In this document: positions 24,848 through 33,276 of the stretch, piece after piece
Layout of the letters: each line of letters begins with the position of its first letter
How positions within the stretch are numbered: the stretch's first letter is position 1
Source of the DNA: Altererythrobacter sp.
Lineage (GTDB): Bacteria; Pseudomonadota; Alphaproteobacteria; Sphingomonadales; Sphingomonadaceae
Length of the DNA stretch: 42,583 bases
Assembly: GCA_031178065.1 (NCBI GenBank)
Contig: JAPSJS010000028.1
Coordinates: forward strand, 1-42,583
Reading direction: 5' to 3'
Notes under the pieces: model-generated
The model's database searches: none
What the model saw: only the letters and a program-made list of their open reading frames with translations
Told to the model about the DNA's origin: nothing
Made by a program: the position numbers and the translations under genes

Positions 24848-25573
24848 TCAGCCGAACGGGGCGTAGAGCGTGCGGCCGCTGGCCTTCAGCCAGCGGTCGG
24901 CGGCGGGAAGGTCGCCGTCGTAGATCCGCTCAAGCGCCGCCTTGAACGCCGGGCCGTGGTCGAAGTGGAGCAGGTGCGCGACTTCGTGCGCGACCACGGA
25001 GCGGCGGACGGAGTCGGGGGCCATGATCAACCGCCAGTTGATCCGCACCGTGCCGTCGCTCGCGCAGCTTCCCCAGCGCCGCTTCGCCCGCGACAGGCGG
25101 AGGGCCGGGACGGGGACGCCCGCGGCGGCGCAGAACTGGGCGAGGTCGGCCTCCATCAGCCGTAGCGCCTCGCCCTCAAGCCAGCGGCGCAGGCGCAGGG
25201 AAAGGTGCTTCTCGGGCCCGCCGATCGCGATCGTCCCATCGCTTAGGGCAGGGCGGCGCGAGGCCTCGCGCGACCAGGCGATGGCGAGCTCGGCGCCGCG
25301 GTAGGCGAGCGTGCCGCCCGCTTTGGGCGGCGCGGCGCGGGGGAGGGCATCGAGCTGCGCGGCGAGCCAGTCGCGGCGGGCATGAGCGAACGCGACCGCC
25401 TCGGCCGTGCGGCCCCAACGCGGCAGGGTGACCCGCACGGCGTCGCCTTCCGGTGCGAGGCGCAGGACCATGCGCCGGGCGCGGGGGTGGCGCACGACGA
25501 GGATCGGCAGGCGCCGTTCGCCCAGCATGATCTCCGGTGCGGCCCGCGCATCGCGCCGCAGCCAGTCGATCAC
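24848..25573 (-). CDS. YgjP/SprT-like zinc metalloprotease (DUF45)
   Basis: A 241-residue soluble protein of the YgjP (DUF45, M48-like) family. The zinc motif is VVAHEVAHLLHFDHGPAF (about 188-205), HExxH plus a downstream His, and the family signature SRAKRRWGSCASDGTVRINW lies about 25 residues before it. The N-terminal half is the usual beta-rich region (RRMVLRLAPEGDAVRVTLPR). The start is GTG 25573, whose GTGA overlaps the TGA stop of ycgN; the same frame remains open upstream, but that stretch lies within ycgN. Substrates of this family are not established. It sits in the SCO-ycgN-ygjP-ribDE block. Confidence 0.88.
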   Translation of the reverse strand: MIDWLRRDARAAPEIMLGERRLPILVVRHPRARRMVLRLAPEGDAVRVTLPRWGRTAEAVAFAHARRDWLAAQLDALPRAAPPKAGGTLAYRGAELAIAWSREASRRPALSDGTIAIGGPEKHLSLRLRRWLEGEALRLMEADLAQFCAAAGVPVPALRLSRAKRRWGSCASDGTVRINWRLIMAPDSVRRSVVAHEVAHLLHFDHGPAFKAALERIYDGDLPAADRWLKASGRTLYAPFG

Positions 25574-26013
25574 GCGTCGCTCCAGTCGACGATGTGGTGT
25601 TCGAGCGGCCCCGCCTCGGTCTCGCTGACCACGCGGCCCGCGACCGAGGCGCCGGCGCGCTTCACGCTCTCCGGATCGCCGGTCAGCAGCGGGTGCCATT
25701 CAGGCAGAGGCTCGTCCGCGGCGCGGCGGCGGTAGGCGCAGGTCTCGGGTAGCCAGCTCATCGTGCCGACGATCTTGAGCGTCAGGCGCAGGCAGTCGGG
25801 CACGAAGGCCTTGCGGTTGCGATAGTCGCGGCAGCGCGCGGTCTGCGTGTCGAGCAGCTTGCAGGCGACGTTGGTGTCCTCGATCTCGCCGGTGTCGGCA
25901 TCCTCGATCTTGTGCAGGCAGCAGCGGCCGCAGCCGTCGCACAGCGCCTCCCACTCCTCGCGCGAGAGCTCGGCGAGCGGACGCTCCCAGAACCGGTCTC
26001 TCAGCGCACCCAT
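25570..26013 (-). CDS. YcgN family cysteine cluster protein (UPF0260)
   Basis: A 147-residue cytoplasmic protein. The N-terminal RFWERPLAELSREEWEALC and the cluster CDGCGRCC (about 25-32), followed by the spaced cysteines in VACKLLDTQTARCRDY, FVPDC and ETCAYR, are the family pattern and would bind an iron-sulfur cluster or zinc. The WHPLLTGDPESVKRAG segment is also conserved. Function is not established. The start ATG 26013 lies inside the end of the SCO gene (13-bp overlap), and its stop overlaps the next start by 4 bp. The frame is open far upstream on this strand, but only this part is conserved. Confidence 0.92.
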   Translation of the reverse strand: MGALRDRFWERPLAELSREEWEALCDGCGRCCLHKIEDADTGEIEDTNVACKLLDTQTARCRDYRNRKAFVPDCLRLTLKIVGTMSWLPETCAYRRRAADEPLPEWHPLLTGDPESVKRAGASVAGRVVSETEAGPLEHHIVDWSDA

Positions 26014-26606
26014 CGGGCCAGTTCCGCGGCGATCGCGTCCGCGCCTTCGTTCGCCGGCAGGATCGCGACCGGCGATCCGTCGGGCGCGAAGAGATAGACC
26101 ACGTTCGAATGGTTCATGTCGTAGGCGCCGCCCTCTCCCTCGCGGCCGCGCGAGTAGAAGACTCCGAAAGTCTTCGCGACCTCTTCGATCTGCTCGGGCG
26201 TGCCGGTGAGGCCGACGAGCCTCGGATGGAAGTTGGAGACGAATTCGGCCACCACTTCGGGCGTGTCGCGCGCTGGATCGATGGTGATGAAGATCGGCTG
26301 GACCTGCGCACCCAGTTCGGGCTCCGCCTTCTCGAACTGCGTCAGCCCCTGCGAGAAGCGTTGAACGTCGGTCGGGCAGATGTCCGGGCAATATGTGTAG
26401 CCGAAATAGACGATCCGCCACTTGCCGTCGTAGTCCGCCCAGCGGTGCACTTTCCCGTCTCCGCCGGGCAGCGCAAAGGGCCCGCCGATGGCGGCGCCGT
26501 GGAGCGGCGCGGTGTCCAGCGCCGGCCGGCTGTCGCAGGCGATCAGAGCCAGAGCGGCGGAAAGGGCGACCAGAGTTCGGGGGAGAGGCATGGCGCGGCG
26601 CTTCAT
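26001..26606 (-). CDS. SCO1/SenC family copper chaperone
   Basis: A 201-residue lipoprotein with a thioredoxin fold that delivers copper to the CuA site of cytochrome c oxidase, or acts as a redox partner in its assembly. The signal peptide ends in the lipobox LIAC (Cys about 24). The copper motif CPDIC lies in YFGYTYCPDICPTDV (about 70-80) and the distal His in MNHSNVVYLF (about 165). The 201-residue length is typical. ATG 26606 is used; ATG 26591 is in frame. It is the first gene of the minus-strand operon, divergent from the ankyrin gene with about 90 bp between starts. No other respiratory gene is adjacent. Confidence 0.93.
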   Translation of the reverse strand: MKRRAMPLPRTLVALSAALALIACDSRPALDTAPLHGAAIGGPFALPGGDGKVHRWADYDGKWRIVYFGYTYCPDICPTDVQRFSQGLTQFEKAEPELGAQVQPIFITIDPARDTPEVVAEFVSNFHPRLVGLTGTPEQIEEVAKTFGVFYSRGREGEGGAYDMNHSNVVYLFAPDGSPVAILPANEGADAIAAELARWVR

Positions 26607-26695
26607 GCTCTGCTAATCGGGCTTCCGCAAGGGGGCGGCAAGGGCTCCCCATGACACGACGACGACAAGACACGACGACGAAAGGTAGGGAAGAC

Positions 26696-27310
26696 ATGGC
26701 CCGCGCCGTTCTGCGCAAGGCGACCCTGGCGATCGGACTGGCAGCCGCGATTGCGGCCGCGCCGGCTGCCGCCCAGATGATGTCGGAAGGATACGAGTTC
26801 CTGGAAGCCGTGCGCGAGCGCGACGGAACCAAGGTCACCGAAGCGCTCAGCCAGCCGGGTGCGGTCGTGGTCAATGCCCGCGATATCACCAGTGGCCAGA
26901 CGGCGCTGCACATCGTGACCGAGCGGCGCGATCCGGTGTGGATCCGCTTCCTGACCGCCAAGGGCGCCAATCCCAACGTGCGCGACAAGGCCGGCAATAC
27001 CCCGCTGTCGATCGCGGTGCGGCTCGGCCTCGTCGAAGGGGCGAAGGAACTGATCGAAGCCGGCGCCCATGTCGACGTGACCAGCGCGACCGGCGAGACG
27101 CCGCTGATCGCGGCGATCCACCGGCGCGACATGGCGATGGTCCGGCTCCTGCTGGAGAAGGGGGCCAACCCCGGCCGGACCGACAACTCGGGCCGCTCCG
27201 CGCGCGACTATGCCGAACTGCTCGGCTCCGACACCCGCATTGCCGAAGCCATCGCCGCGGCCGACGAGACGAAGGCCGCGAGCGGCCCGAGCTACGGGCC
27301 GAGGTTCTGA
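26696..27310 (+). CDS. Exported ankyrin-repeat protein
   Basis: A 204-residue protein with a signal peptide (RKATLAIGLAAAIAAAPAAA, cleaved before Q) and four to five ankyrin repeats across about 30-185. Clear repeat cores include GQTALHIVTERRDPVWIRFL, GNTPLSIAVRLGLVEGAKEL, GETPLIAAIHRRDMAMVRLL and a degenerate last one, GRSARDYAELLG. A periplasmic protein-binding role is likely, with an unknown partner. ATG 26696 has AGGGAAG just upstream; ATG 26651 is in frame but would add an Arg/Thr-rich leader before the signal peptide. It is followed after 1 bp by the COQ9 gene, so they are cotranscribed. Confidence 0.85.
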   Translation: MARAVLRKATLAIGLAAAIAAAPAAAQMMSEGYEFLEAVRERDGTKVTEALSQPGAVVVNARDITSGQTALHIVTERRDPVWIRFLTAKGANPNVRDKAGNTPLSIAVRLGLVEGAKELIEAGAHVDVTSATGETPLIAAIHRRDMAMVRLLLEKGANPGRTDNSGRSARDYAELLGSDTRIAEAIAAADETKAASGPSYGPRF

Positions 27311-27311
27311 C

Positions 27312-27971
27312 ATGGCGCTCTCCGCCGACCTGACGCTCGACGAACTGCGGCTTGCGCTGGCGCCTGCGGTTGCCGATTCGGCGATCTTCGACGGCTGGAC
27401 CGAAGAGGCCGTGCGCGTGGCGGCGGAGATCGAAGGCGTCGATCCCGACGTCGCGGCGCTCGCCTACCCCGGCGGGGCGATGGACATGATCGCCGCGTGG
27501 TTCGAATCGATCGATGCGGCGATGGCCGCGGCGCTGCCGCCCGATCGGCTCGCAGCCATGAAGATCCGCGCGCGAATCGCAGGGCTGGTGCAGGCGCGGC
27601 TCGATGCCATGCTCGGCCGCGAGGAAGCGCTGCGGCGCGCGCTGTCGATCATGGCCATGCCGCAGAACGCGGCGCGCAGCCTCAAGCTCGGCTGGCGCAG
27701 CGCCGACGTCATGTGGCGGCTCGCCGGGGATACGGCGACCGATTACAACCACTATACCAAGCGGGCACTGCTCGCCTCGATCTACGCCGCGACCGTGGCC
27801 GTGTTCGTCGATGACGAGAGCGAGGCCAAGGCCGAGACGCGCGCCTTCCTCGGCCGGCGAATCGACGGCGTCATGCGGTTCGAGAAGGCCAAGGCGCAGC
27901 TCCTGAACAGTGGCGGCGACGGGTTCAACGTGGCGCGATTCCTCGGGCGGCTGCGCTATCCGGCGCGCTAG
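27312..27971 (+). CDS. COQ9 family ubiquinone biosynthesis protein
   Basis: A 219-residue protein of the COQ9 family, a TetR-like fold that binds lipid and assists the COQ7 hydroxylation step of ubiquinone synthesis in mitochondria and alphaproteobacteria. Conserved elements are the C-terminal domain with LKLGWRSADVMWRLAGDTAT and DYNHYTKRALLASIYAATVA (about 125-165), then FLGRRIDGVMRFEKAKA. It starts 1 bp after the ankyrin gene, with GAGG (27301-27304) inside that gene as ribosome-binding site. Whether the two proteins work together is unknown. A Fur-like box follows before feoA. Confidence 0.9.
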   Translation: MALSADLTLDELRLALAPAVADSAIFDGWTEEAVRVAAEIEGVDPDVAALAYPGGAMDMIAAWFESIDAAMAAALPPDRLAAMKIRARIAGLVQARLDAMLGREEALRRALSIMAMPQNAARSLKLGWRSADVMWRLAGDTATDYNHYTKRALLASIYAATVAVFVDDESEAKAETRAFLGRRIDGVMRFEKAKAQLLNSGGDGFNVARFLGRLRYPAR

Positions 27972-27983
27972 TCCGGAAGCTCT

Positions 27984-28003
27984 ATTGATAATCAGTTGCA
28001 AAT
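27984..28003 (+). promoter_or_regulatory. Fur-type box upstream of feoA
   Basis: ATTGATAATCAGTTGCAAAT contains TGATAATCA followed by TTGCAA, which resembles the alphaproteobacterial Fur operator (TTGCAA-N-TGATTATCAA on the other strand). It lies 29 bp before the feoA ATG, so iron-bound Fur would repress feoAB. Confidence 0.65.
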
Positions 28004-28031
28004 GGGGCGCGCATCCCATAGCGGGCTAGGC

Positions 28032-28271
28032 ATGACACTCGACCAGCTCGATCGCGGCCAGCGAGCGACCGTCCTATCGGTCGACTGGGCCACTCTCGCC
28101 CCCGAAGATGCGAAGCGCCTGCAGGCGATGGGGCTCGACCAGGGCGCGCACGTGGCGGTGGCGCATCGCGGCGTGTTCGGCGGCGTCGATCCGCTCACGG
28201 TGACCGTCGGCCGCATGACCGTGGCCGTGCGCCGCGTCCATGCGGCGGCGATGACGGTGGAAGCGGTATGA
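28032..28271 (+). CDS. feoA: Ferrous iron transport protein A
   Basis: A 79-residue SH3-like protein that accompanies FeoB in Fe(II) uptake. The pattern MTLDQLDRGQRATVL, KRLQAMGLDQGAHV and VDPLTVTVGRMTVAVRR matches the family. ATG 28032 is chosen because homology begins there; an in-frame ATG at 27996 would lie within the Fur-box region. It ends in an ATGA overlap with feoB, so the two are coupled. No feoC is visible. Confidence 0.92.
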   Translation: MTLDQLDRGQRATVLSVDWATLAPEDAKRLQAMGLDQGAHVAVAHRGVFGGVDPLTVTVGRMTVAVRRVHAAAMTVEAV

Positions 28272-30124
28272 CCCGCCAGCGCAGGGCCGCCCTCGTCGGC
28301 AATCCCAATTCGGGCAAGAGCGCGCTGTTCAACGCGCTCACCGGCGCGCGGCAGAAGATCGCCAACTATCCGGGCGTGACGGTGGAGCGCAAGGCGGGCC
28401 GGCTGATCCTGCCCTCGGGCGCGCCGGTCGAGCTGATCGACCTCCCGGGCAGCTATTCGTTCGACGCGGCGAGCCCGGACGAGGAAGTCACGCGCAAGGT
28501 CATCCACGGCGAGTTTCCCGGCGAAGCCCTGCCAGAAGTGCTGGTCCTGGTGCTCGACGCCGCCAATCTCGAACAGCACCTCGTGTTCGCGCAGGAAGTG
28601 ATCGCGCTGGGCCGGCCGACGGTGATCGCCCTCAACATGCTCGACCTCGCCGAACGCGACGGGCTGACGCTCGACCCGGCCGCGCTCGAGAAGGCGCTCG
28701 GCGTTCCGGTGATCCCGACCGTCGCGGTGCGGCGCAAGGGGCTGACCGAGCTCGCCGAAGCGATCGAGCAGGCGGACGTGCGCGCTGCGGCCGATCCGTC
28801 TCCGGCCGTCCCGGGGCCGGCCACGACTTTGCCCGAGCGGCGACAGACCGCGCGGAAGGTGGCGAAAGCGGCGACAGTCGCCGAGTCGGCCGAGCACCGC
28901 ATCCACGCGCAAGTCGACCGGGTGCTGCTGCACCCCTGGATCGGCCCCGTGATCCTGTTCGCGATCCTGTTCGTGATGTTCCAGGCGGTCTTCGCCTGGG
29001 CGACGCCGTTCGCCGACGGGCTCGAGGCCGCGGTGACCGCGATCTCCGACTGGGTGATAGCGACCTTCTCCGGCGGTTTCCTGCGCGACCTGGTGACTCA
29101 GGGCATTCTTGCCGGCGTCGGCTCGGTGGTCGTGTTCCTGCCCCAGATCGTGATCCTGTTCGCCTTCATCCTGGTGATGGAAGCGAGCGGCTACATGGCG
29201 CGCGCGGCCTTCATCATGGACCGGATGATGGCCGGCGTCGGCCTGTCGGGCAAAAGCTTCATTCCGCTGCTCTCCAGCTTCGCCTGCGCGATCCCCGGGA
29301 TCATGGCGACGCGCAGCATCGCCGATCCGAAGGACCGGCTGACGACGATCCTGATCGCGCCGCTGATGACCTGCTCCGCCCGGCTACCAGTCTACGCGCT
29401 GATCATCGCGGCGGTGATCCCGCAGACCACGGTGGGCTGGGGCATCGGGCTGCAGGGCCTCGTGCTGTTCGCGCTCTATCTTGCCGGCATTGTCGGGGCG
29501 ATGGCGGCGGCGCTGCTGCTGCGCCGCACGGTGACCGAAGGGGCCGCGAGCGGCTTCATCATGGAGATGCCGCGCTATCAGATGCCGCGCCTGCGCGATC
29601 TCGCGATCGGGCTGTGGCAGCGCGCGTGGATCTTCCTGCGCCGCGCGGGCACGATCATCTTCGCCGCCACCATCGCGCTGTGGGTGCTGCTGAGCTTCCC
29701 TCAGGCCGACCCGGGCGAGAGCCAGATCGACGCCTCGTTCGCCGGCATGGTCGCCGACGGGGTCCACACGGTGGTCGAGCCGATCGGGTTCAACCGCGAG
29801 ATGGCGCTCGCGCTGGTGCCGGCAATGGCCGCGCGCGAAGTCGCCGTGTCCTCGCTCGCGACGACCTATGCCGTCGCCTCGGAGGACGAGGAGCAGACCG
29901 CGCTCGCGCTCGAGCACGAGGTCGCGGCGCGCTGGAGCCTGCCGACGGCGCTCGCGTTTCTGGCCTGGTTCGTGTTCGCGCCGCAGTGCCTCTCGACCAT
30001 CGCGGTGGCGCGGCGCGAGACCAACGGGTGGAAGTGGCCGGCGTTCATGGTCGGCTACCTGTTCGCGCTCGCCTATGTCTTCGCGGGGCTGACGTACTGG
30101 ATCGCGGTGGCGCTGGGGCTGTAG
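28268..30124 (+). CDS. feoB: Ferrous iron transporter FeoB
   Basis: A 618-residue inner-membrane Fe(II) transporter with a cytosolic G domain. G1 is GNPNSGKS (residues 11-18), the G2 region has NYPGVTVERK, G3 is DLPGSYSF and G4 is NMLD (about 124). A helical spacer (about 185-215) leads to the membrane part. The two gating domains carry the conserved Cys-containing segments: SFACAIPGIMATRSI (about 338) and the paired core later in the protein, APQCLSTIAVARRETNGWKW (about 575), as in known FeoB proteins. The length is shorter than E. coli FeoB (773) but within the usual range for short forms. It follows feoA with a 4-bp overlap and shares its Fur-type control. Confidence 0.95.
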   Translation: MTRQRRAALVGNPNSGKSALFNALTGARQKIANYPGVTVERKAGRLILPSGAPVELIDLPGSYSFDAASPDEEVTRKVIHGEFPGEALPEVLVLVLDAANLEQHLVFAQEVIALGRPTVIALNMLDLAERDGLTLDPAALEKALGVPVIPTVAVRRKGLTELAEAIEQADVRAAADPSPAVPGPATTLPERRQTARKVAKAATVAESAEHRIHAQVDRVLLHPWIGPVILFAILFVMFQAVFAWATPFADGLEAAVTAISDWVIATFSGGFLRDLVTQGILAGVGSVVVFLPQIVILFAFILVMEASGYMARAAFIMDRMMAGVGLSGKSFIPLLSSFACAIPGIMATRSIADPKDRLTTILIAPLMTCSARLPVYALIIAAVIPQTTVGWGIGLQGLVLFALYLAGIVGAMAAALLLRRTVTEGAASGFIMEMPRYQMPRLRDLAIGLWQRAWIFLRRAGTIIFAATIALWVLLSFPQADPGESQIDASFAGMVADGVHTVVEPIGFNREMALALVPAMAAREVAVSSLATTYAVASEDEEQTALALEHEVAARWSLPTALAFLAWFVFAPQCLSTIAVARRETNGWKWPAFMVGYLFALAYVFAGLTYWIAVALGL

Positions 30125-30229
30125 CCGCTTTCGGGCGAAATATCCTCAGAATTGGCCCGGTCTCGGGGTGGCGCGGCTTGGGCCCATTGGTTAAGCCGTT
30201 CGCCACATCCGAAAGAGGAAAGCGAATCC

Positions 30230-30778
30230 ATGGCCGGCAGCCTCAACAAAGTCATGATCATCGGCAACCTCGGCGCCGATCCCGAAGTGCGCGAGTTCCA
30301 GAATGGCGGCGCGGTGTGCAACCTGCGCATCGCGACCAGCGAGCAGTGGAAGGACCGCAACTCCGGCGAACGGCAGGAGCGGACCGAGTGGCACAGCGTG
30401 GCAATCTTCTCCGAAGGGCTGATCAACGTCGCCAAGAACTACCTGCGCAAGGGCAGCAAGGTCTACATCGAAGGCCAGCTCCAGACCCGCAAGTGGCAGG
30501 ACCAGAACGGGCAGGACCGCTATTCGACCGAAATCGTGCTGCGCGGCTTCAACGGCACGCTGACCATGCTCGACGGCGCGCCGGGCGCAGGTGGTGGTGG
30601 CGGTGGTGGCGGCCAGCGTAGCGGCGGTGGCGGCGGCTGGGACCGCGGCGGCGCTGCAGGCGGCAACGACGGCGGCTGGAACCAGGGCGGCGGCGGCCAG
30701 GGCTCGGGCGGCGGCCAGGGCTCGGGTTCGGGCGGCGGCTCCAACTTCGACGACCTGGACGACGATATTCCGTTCTGA
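30230..30778 (+). CDS. ssb: Single-stranded DNA-binding protein
   Basis: A 182-residue replication and repair protein. OB-fold domain about 1-115: [81 protein letters not shown] Gly/Gln/Ser-rich linker of about 55 residues, with a run of eight glycines, follows. The acidic tip DDLDDDIPF is intact and would recruit partner proteins. Sphingomonad SSBs usually have such glycine-rich linkers. ATG 30230 has a GAAAGAGGAAAG ribosome-binding region upstream. It ends convergent with the TetR gene. Confidence 0.97.
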   Translation: MAGSLNKVMIIGNLGADPEVREFQNGGAVCNLRIATSEQWKDRNSGERQERTEWHSVAIFSEGLINVAKNYLRKGSKVYIEGQLQTRKWQDQNGQDRYSTEIVLRGFNGTLTMLDGAPGAGGGGGGGGQRSGGGGGWDRGGAAGGNDGGWNQGGGGQGSGGGQGSGSGGGSNFDDLDDDIPF

Positions 30779-30832
30779 GGGCTGCCGGGTCGCCTTTGTA
30801 GCGGCACGATCGGCCGGCCGTGCGTGACGCGG

Positions 30833-31495
30833 CTAGCGCCCGTCGAACAGCAACTTCACATAGTCGTGCAGCAGCCGCGCCTGGCGGCCGACCACCTCCT
30901 TGTCGTTCAAGGCGCGAGAGGTGACGATTGCACCGTCCGCGACGACGCTGAAGTGGTCGGCGAGCGCCACGAGGTCGGTCTCGATCTTCGGCGGGTAGCG
31001 ATCGGCAATCCGGCTCAGCCAGTCGTGGAAGCGTTCGCGCCAGAGGAGGATCGCCTCGGAGGCCATCGCCGAGACCTCCCGGTTGAAGGCGCGGTCCTGG
31101 TAGATCACCGATGCGACCAGGCAGCCCGGATGGACGTTGGGCAGGTCGTCCATCATCTCGGCGAAGAGCCTGAGGAAGATCAGGAAGCTCTGCAGCGGAT
31201 CGTCCGAGAGCGTCCGCGCACGCTCCGCGAGTTCGTCGAGAAGTTCGCTGTCGCGCTCGACGAAACGGGCGACGAGTTGCATCGCCAGGTCGTCCTTGTC
31301 GCGAAAGTGATAGAAGAAACCGCTCTTGGTGATTCCCGTGGCTTCGACCAGCTCGTCGATCGAGGTCGCGGCGAATCCCTTGCGCAGCACCGCTTCTTCC
31401 GCGAAATCCATCAGCCGCTGACGCGTGCGTTCGCCCTTGGTCGGCTCGGCGGACTGTACCGCCGGTCGGTTCTTCGGCTCGAGAGTGCCGTGCAT
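30833..31495 (-). CDS. TetR/AcrR family transcriptional regulator
   Basis: A 220-residue regulator. N-terminal HTH about 25-70: RTRQRLMDFAEEAVLRKGFA, TSIDELVEATGITKSGFFYH and FRDKDDLAMQL. The C-terminal ligand domain (FLIFLRLFAEMMDDLPNVHP, CLVASVIYQD) resembles the TetR_C group with a conserved Cys. The frame is open 24 codons further upstream, but ATG 31495 has GGAG 8 nt away and starts just before the HTH. A 16-bp palindrome lies about 20 bp upstream of its start, a likely operator. It is divergent from the homocysteine S-methyltransferase gene, which may be a target (inference). Confidence 0.9.
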   Translation of the reverse strand: MHGTLEPKNRPAVQSAEPTKGERTRQRLMDFAEEAVLRKGFAATSIDELVEATGITKSGFFYHFRDKDDLAMQLVARFVERDSELLDELAERARTLSDDPLQSFLIFLRLFAEMMDDLPNVHPGCLVASVIYQDRAFNREVSAMASEAILLWRERFHDWLSRIADRYPPKIETDLVALADHFSVVADGAIVTSRALNDKEVVGRQARLLHDYVKLLFDGR

Positions 31496-31515
31496 CGCCA
31501 CGCTCCGTTCTCTGC

Positions 31516-31531
31516 GGCCTGAAAACAGGCC
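31516..31531. promoter_or_regulatory. Palindrome GGCCTG-AAAA-CAGGCC, possible TetR operator
   Basis: A perfect 6+4+6 palindrome in the region between the divergent TetR and homocysteine S-methyltransferase genes, 20 bp before the TetR start. Size and position suit a TetR dimer. The remainder of 31496-31717 shows no further strong element. Confidence 0.5.
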
Positions 31532-31717
31532 TGCCAAAACAGCAGTTTGCCGGGCTCTTCGGATCAACCGACCATGGGCCCGCTAGATTGGGTCGCGGAC
31601 CAGCCGGTAGATTGTGCCCACTTTTCGACGCGACCACCGTGCACCTTCTACCACACTTCTGCCCGTGGTGGGAGGCCGCCCCGGCTCGCGCCGTTCAACC
31701 GACACGGAGGACACGAG

Positions 31718-32680
31718 ATGACCGACACTTTGACGGCTACGCCAATCACGGGCCACGACCTGCCGCAGCTCCAGGGCAAACTATTCCTGACCGATGGCGG
31801 TCTGGAGACCACGCTGCTTTTCCAGGACGGGGTGGACCTCGCCTGCTTCGCTGCCATCGACATGCTGCGCAGGCCGGGCGGCCGCGCGCATCTGGAGCGC
31901 TATTTCGAAACGTATCTGGCGATCGCCAAGGAGGCGAAGGCCGGTTTCGTGCTGGAAAGCGCAACCTGGCGGTCGAGCCGCGACTGGGCGGAACCGCTCG
32001 GCATGTCGCTGGGAGAACTCGCGGCATACAACCACGAGGCGATCCAGATGCTGGCCGATCTGCGGGCGCGGCATGAGACGGCGGAGTGCCCGATCGTGGT
32101 GAGCGGCTGCATCGGCCCGCGCGGCGACGGTTACAACCCGGCGGAGATCATGAGTGTGCAGGAAGCCCGCGAGTACCATTCGTGGCAGGCCCGAACGTTC
32201 GGGGAGGCCGGTGCGGATATGATCGCCGGAATTACGATCACCAATGTCCCCGAGGCCATCGGGATCGTGCAGGCAGCGCAGGAGGCGGGCTTGCCCTCGG
32301 CCATCTCGTTCACGGTCGAGACCGACTCGCGGCTGCCGACCGGCGATACGCTGGAGCAGGCCATTGCCGCAGTCGATCAGGCTATGGGCGGTGGGCCGGC
32401 CTACTACATGGTCAATTGCGCGCATCCCTCCCACTTCAGCCCGGCGCTGCTCGCCGGCGGCGAGTGGACCAAGCGGATCAAGGGCTTGCGCGCCAATGCC
32501 TCGCGGCTCAGCCACGCCGAACTCGACGGCATGGAGGAACTCGACGCCGGCAATCCGGCAGAGTTTGGCCGCGAATACGGTGAACTGGTCACCGCGCTGC
32601 CGCATCTTGCGGTACTCGGCGGCTGCTGTGGCACCGATCACCGCCACATCGCCGCGATCGCGGAGGCCGCGGCGCGCTAG
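31718..32680 (+). CDS. Homocysteine S-methyltransferase family protein
   Basis: A 320-residue TIM-barrel methyltransferase of the MmuM type, which transfers a methyl group from S-methylmethionine or a related donor to homocysteine. N-terminal LFLTDGGLETTLLFQDG, ESATWRSSRDWAEPLG, IVVSGCIGPRGDGYNP, the first zinc-ligand region YYMVNCAHPSHF and the Cys pair in VLGGCCGTDHRHI near the C-terminus are all present, so the zinc site looks intact. ATG 31718 follows GGAGG (10-nt spacing); the frame is open upstream but without conservation. The donor is unproven; related proteins act on other methyl donors. Divergent from a TetR regulator. Confidence 0.88.
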   Translation: MTDTLTATPITGHDLPQLQGKLFLTDGGLETTLLFQDGVDLACFAAIDMLRRPGGRAHLERYFETYLAIAKEAKAGFVLESATWRSSRDWAEPLGMSLGELAAYNHEAIQMLADLRARHETAECPIVVSGCIGPRGDGYNPAEIMSVQEAREYHSWQARTFGEAGADMIAGITITNVPEAIGIVQAAQEAGLPSAISFTVETDSRLPTGDTLEQAIAAVDQAMGGGPAYYMVNCAHPSHFSPALLAGGEWTKRIKGLRANASRLSHAELDGMEELDAGNPAEFGREYGELVTALPHLAVLGGCCGTDHRHIAAIAEAAAR

Positions 32681-32760
32681 GCTACGGCCGGTCTTCTACT
32701 CCTCGCGCGGGCGGGGACCAGCCCGGCGGTGCCCCCCTTTGCCCGATCTCCTGGAGCCGC

Positions 32761-33276
32761 TCAGTCCTTCTTCAGCGCCCTGAGCGCTTCGGCCAGCGGG
32801 CCGCTGGCGCCTTCCTCGAGGAGGCCGGCTTCCTTGCGCACCGTATCGGCGTTCGGACCGGTCGCGTAGGGATCGATCGCGAGGCCGAGCGACTGGGCGA
32901 CCGCTTCGCCGAGATCGAAGGCGTCGCCGGTGTATTCGATTTCGTCGAGCTCGCTTTCGTCGAGCTCGATCTCTTCGTCGGGCACGCTGCGGAGGGCTCC
33001 AGGGACGAAGCGCAGGGCGATCGGCTCGTCGATCCGGACGGGGAAATCCTCGCCCGAGATGCCGCAGGTTTGCACGATATCAGCCTCGAGCCGGCCCGAC
33101 ACCGCCACATCCTCGCCTTCGCGCTCCAGCGTGACATCCGCAGCTAACCGCTCCACCGAGACGATCGCGAACCGCTCCGCGAGCGCCGCACGCTCCTCCG
33201 CGCTCGCCACGATCCGAACGGGGCGGGTGTCGATCTGGCGCAGCTTGACGATCCGGGACAGCTCGTTCGCGCTCAT
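32761..33276 (-). CDS. DUF177 (YceD-like) protein
   Basis: A 171-residue acidic protein of the DUF177/YceD family. LSRIVKLRQIDTRPVRIVAS opens it; AVSGRLEADIVQTCGISGED (about 77-96) contains the conserved C; EEIELDESELDEIEYTGDAF (about 118-137) is the acidic stretch; DLGEAVAQSLGLAIDPYATG is the family signature, and it ends in LAEALRALKKD. The E. coli member is linked to 23S rRNA accumulation and often precedes rpmF. Here no rpmF is next to it. Its ATGA start overlaps the upstream chaperone gene by 4 bp, so the two form a unit. Confidence 0.9.
   Translation of the reverse strand: MSANELSRIVKLRQIDTRPVRIVASAEERAALAERFAIVSVERLAADVTLEREGEDVAVSGRLEADIVQTCGISGEDFPVRIDEPIALRFVPGALRSVPDEEIELDESELDEIEYTGDAFDLGEAVAQSLGLAIDPYATGPNADTVRKEAGLLEEGASGPLAEALRALKKD

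Noticed and set aside
30804-30823. Terminator between ssb and the TetR gene (GCACG ... CGTGC)
   Set aside because: Only a 5-bp outer stem around a self-complementary GC core, and no T-run on either strand.
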